Assembly: GCA_020072585.1 (NCBI GenBank)
Contig: JAIQGL010000034.1
Location: 1-64,000, forward strand
Reading direction: 5' to 3'
DNA: 64,000 nucleotides
Source of the DNA: Terriglobia bacterium
GTDB lineage: Bacteria; Acidobacteriota; Terriglobia; Terriglobales; Acidobacteriaceae
Shown here: positions 62,412 through 64,000 of the stretch, piece after piece
Position numbering within the stretch: the first letter of the stretch is position 1
Layout of the letters: each line of letters starts with the position of its first letter
Translations under genes and position numbers: made by a program
Notes under the pieces: model-generated
The model's database searches: none
Told to the model about the DNA's origin: nothing
The model's input: the letters and a program-made list of their open reading frames with translations, nothing else

Positions 62412-63654
62412 ATTCAAAAGCACCATCGAATCCGTCTTTCGCCAGGAATCAGGGCGTATCCTTGCTACCCTGATCCGCATTTCCGGATCTTTTGACCTGG
62501 CGGAAGAAGCGATGCAGGAAGCGTTTGCAACCGCCGTCGCCAACTGGCCCGTAAAAGGCGTGCCGGACAATCCCGGCGCCTGGATCACATCGGTAGCGCA
62601 CCGCAAGCTTGTGGACCACAGTCGGCGGGAACGCACGCGGAGGGAAAAGCAAGGACCGCTGCTGTATGAAACGCCGACTGCGTATGAACTGGATCCGACC
62701 ATGGTTGAAGCTGAAGCCATCACGTTTCCTGACGACCGGTTGCGACTCGTCTTCACCTGTTGCCATCCGGCACTGCACCAGGAAGCCCAGGTCGCTTTAA
62801 CACTGCGCACGCTTGGCGGACTGACAACGCCGGAAATTGCCCGCGCATTTCTTCTGCCTGAGCCAACACTGGCACAGCGGCTGGTCCGAGCGAAGCGCAA
62901 AATCAGCCAGGCGCGCATCCCATATGAAGTTCCTCCGCTGTCGCAGATCCCGGAACGGCTCAACTCAGTGCAAGCAGTGATCTACCTGGTCTTCAATGAG
63001 GGATATTCGGCTACTGCCGGTGACTCGCTCATTCGCCGCGAACTCTGCTCTGAAGCGATCCGCCTCTGCCGAACGCTTTGCGAGCTTCTGCCCAACGAGC
63101 CGGAAAACCTTGGCCTGCTGGCGCTTATGCTGCTGCATGATTCACGCCGCGATGCGCGCATGGACAAGCAAGGCAGGCTCGTCACCCTGGAAGAACAGGA
63201 CCGCTCGCTGTGGGACCATGAGCGCATTCGTGAAGGCGTTACGTTACTCAAGAAAGCTTTGCGCATGCGGCAAGCTGGACCTTATCAGTTGCAGGCGGCC
63301 ATCTCCGCGGTCCACGCTGAAGCAGCTTCGCCCGCGCAAACGGATTGGCAGGAGATTGCAGCGCTCTACCAGGAGCTGATGCGGCATTCGCCTTCACCTA
63401 TCATCGCGTTGAACCACGCTGTTGCAGTCGCCATGGGCGGCAGTCTGGAGCGTGGCCTGGCGCAGATCGATCAGGTTGGCGCATCGGGCCGACTGGAGGA
63501 ATATCACCTCTTTCATGCGGCTCGCGCGGACATCCTGCGCCGGCTTGGACGCAAAACTGAATCCGCTGAAGCGTATGCGGCCGCTCTCAAACTGGTGACC
63601 AACAAAGTTGAGCAGCAGTATTTGCAGGACCGGTTGAAACAGGTGGCGCAGTGA
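62404..63654 (+). CDS. ECF42-type RNA polymerase sigma factor
   Basis: A 416-residue ECF sigma factor of the large ECF42 group. The sigma-2 region (residues 1-75) contains the DLAEEAMQEAFATAVANWP helix pattern, the sigma-4 region (about 125-175) contains TLGGLTTPEIARAFLLPEPTLAQRLVRAKRKI, split here by its helices, and the long C-terminal extension (about 180-416) is a DUF6596/TPR-like domain that group members use in place of an anti-sigma factor. It overlaps the YCII gene by 8 bp. The real start is the ATG at 62404; the frame is open upstream inside the YCII gene. Confidence 0.92.
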   Translation: MDEFKSTIESVFRQESGRILATLIRISGSFDLAEEAMQEAFATAVANWPVKGVPDNPGAWITSVAHRKLVDHSRRERTRREKQGPLLYETPTAYELDPTMVEAEAITFPDDRLRLVFTCCHPALHQEAQVALTLRTLGGLTTPEIARAFLLPEPTLAQRLVRAKRKISQARIPYEVPPLSQIPERLNSVQAVIYLVFNEGYSATAGDSLIRRELCSEAIRLCRTLCELLPNEPENLGLLALMLLHDSRRDARMDKQGRLVTLEEQDRSLWDHERIREGVTLLKKALRMRQAGPYQLQAAISAVHAEAASPAQTDWQEIAALYQELMRHSPSPIIALNHAVAVAMGGSLERGLAQIDQVGASGRLEEYHLFHAARADILRRLGRKTESAEAYAAALKLVTNKVEQQYLQDRLKQVAQ

Positions 63655-63656
63655 GT

Positions 63657-64000
63657 CTAGCTGCTTCTCTCCACAATAAAATCGGGGATCGAGAGCAAAG
63701 CGCGTTTGATCTCTGAATCCGGGAATGCGCAGATGGCTTTGCGCGCGATTTCTGCGTGTTTGGCCGCGGCGTCATAAGCGTAAGGAATGGAGCCGTAGCG
63801 GTTGAGCATTTCCAGGATCTGCTCATGCTTCACGCTCACAAAAGCGCGCTCTTCCAGCACCGTCTCCACCAGTCTGCGCTCTGCCGGAGTGCACTGCTGT
63901 AGAGCATGGATCACCGCCATGGTGACCTTGCCTTCGCGCAGATCGCTGGCCACCGGCTTGCCCAGAACTTCTTCTGAAGCTGTCAGGTCCAGCACGTCAT
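63657..64000 (-). CDS. Polyprenyl synthetase, C-terminal part (runs off window)
   Basis: The frame continues beyond the right edge, so only the last 113 codons are seen. It begins with the second aspartate-rich motif (DDVLDLT), then GKPVASDLREGKVTMAVIHAL, characteristic of octaprenyl/solanesyl diphosphate synthases, and ends in SIPDFIVERSS. The product likely makes the side chain of menaquinone or ubiquinone, or another long polyprenyl. The apparent start near 63995 is not a real start. It is tail-to-tail with the sigma gene. Confidence 0.9.
   Translation of the reverse strand, partial: DVLDLTASEEVLGKPVASDLREGKVTMAVIHALQQCTPAERRLVETVLEERAFVSVKHEQILEMLNRYGSIPYAYDAAAKHAEIARKAICAFPDSEIKRALLSIPDFIVERSS

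Noticed and set aside
61425-62963. A 512-codon minus-strand frame opposite the secreted, YCII and ECF42 genes
   Set aside because: It is antisense to three well-supported genes on the plus strand with clear domains and ribosome sites.

Overview
The window looks like a chromosomal piece of an acidobacterium (Acidobacteriota, Terriglobia/Koribacter-like). This is inferred from gene content, not from a marker-gene search. The supporting signs are a tandem pair of VWFA-related proteins of the type typical of Acidobacteria, a sedolisin-family protease, NHL/YVTN-type propeller lipoproteins, R2lox, an ECF42 sigma factor with its YCII partner, and clusters of short GC-palindromic interspersed repeats. 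Housekeeping genes (leuS, guaA, murI, rph, thiG, rdgB) are intact and of normal length.

Region 1 (about 140-13226) is a probable genomic island. An intact tRNA-Arg(ACG) lies on the minus strand at 13153-13226. An exact copy of its 3' half, plus about 95 bp of flanking sequence, is repeated in direct orientation at 140-284. The roughly 12.9 kb between the copies holds a truncated IS91-like transposase, a compact minus-strand chemotaxis operon (CheY, GAF protein, CheD, CheA, MCP, CheW, a second CheY, CheR, CheB), a tightly packed block of four uncharacterised genes, and a secreted Cys-rich repeat protein. No integrase is visible between the repeats.

Region 2 (13.3-28.5 kb) is chromosomal. It holds a YetF-like membrane protein, a DUF4337 protein, rdgB, a TetR regulator next to an acyl-CoA synthetase with a palindromic candidate operator, an outer-membrane beta-barrel, thiG, a propeller lipoprotein, a phosphohexomutase followed directly by ftsB, and cutA. 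A 1.3-kb gene-poor stretch with an array of about 67-bp repeats follows. Then come a lipoprotein and a cystathionine gamma-lyase/synthase plus cysteine synthase pair suited to (reverse) transsulfuration.

Region 3 (28.7-45.7 kb) begins with a translationally coupled pair of tiny ORFs and two VWFA proteins. A plus-strand run follows: DUF1015 protein, N-acetylmuramoyl-L-alanine amidase, GerMN protein, murI and rph, with overlapping or nearly abutting genes. After it come lacD, an SDR, a DinB protein, guaA, a membrane protein, leuS and an endonuclease IV.

Region 4 (45.7-64 kb) holds a GT39-like glycosyltransferase, a DAHP synthase followed by a propeller lipoprotein, a divergent SDR/HtrA pair, rsgA, a structured non-coding RNA candidate (possibly 6S RNA) ending in a terminator, a second DinB protein, a sedolisin, R2lox tail-to-tail with a diguanylate cyclase, an aquaporin with an altered selectivity filter, a BioF2-like acyltransferase, a LytTR response regulator, a secreted protein, the YCII-ECF42 pair, and the C-terminal part of a polyprenyl synthetase running off the right edge.
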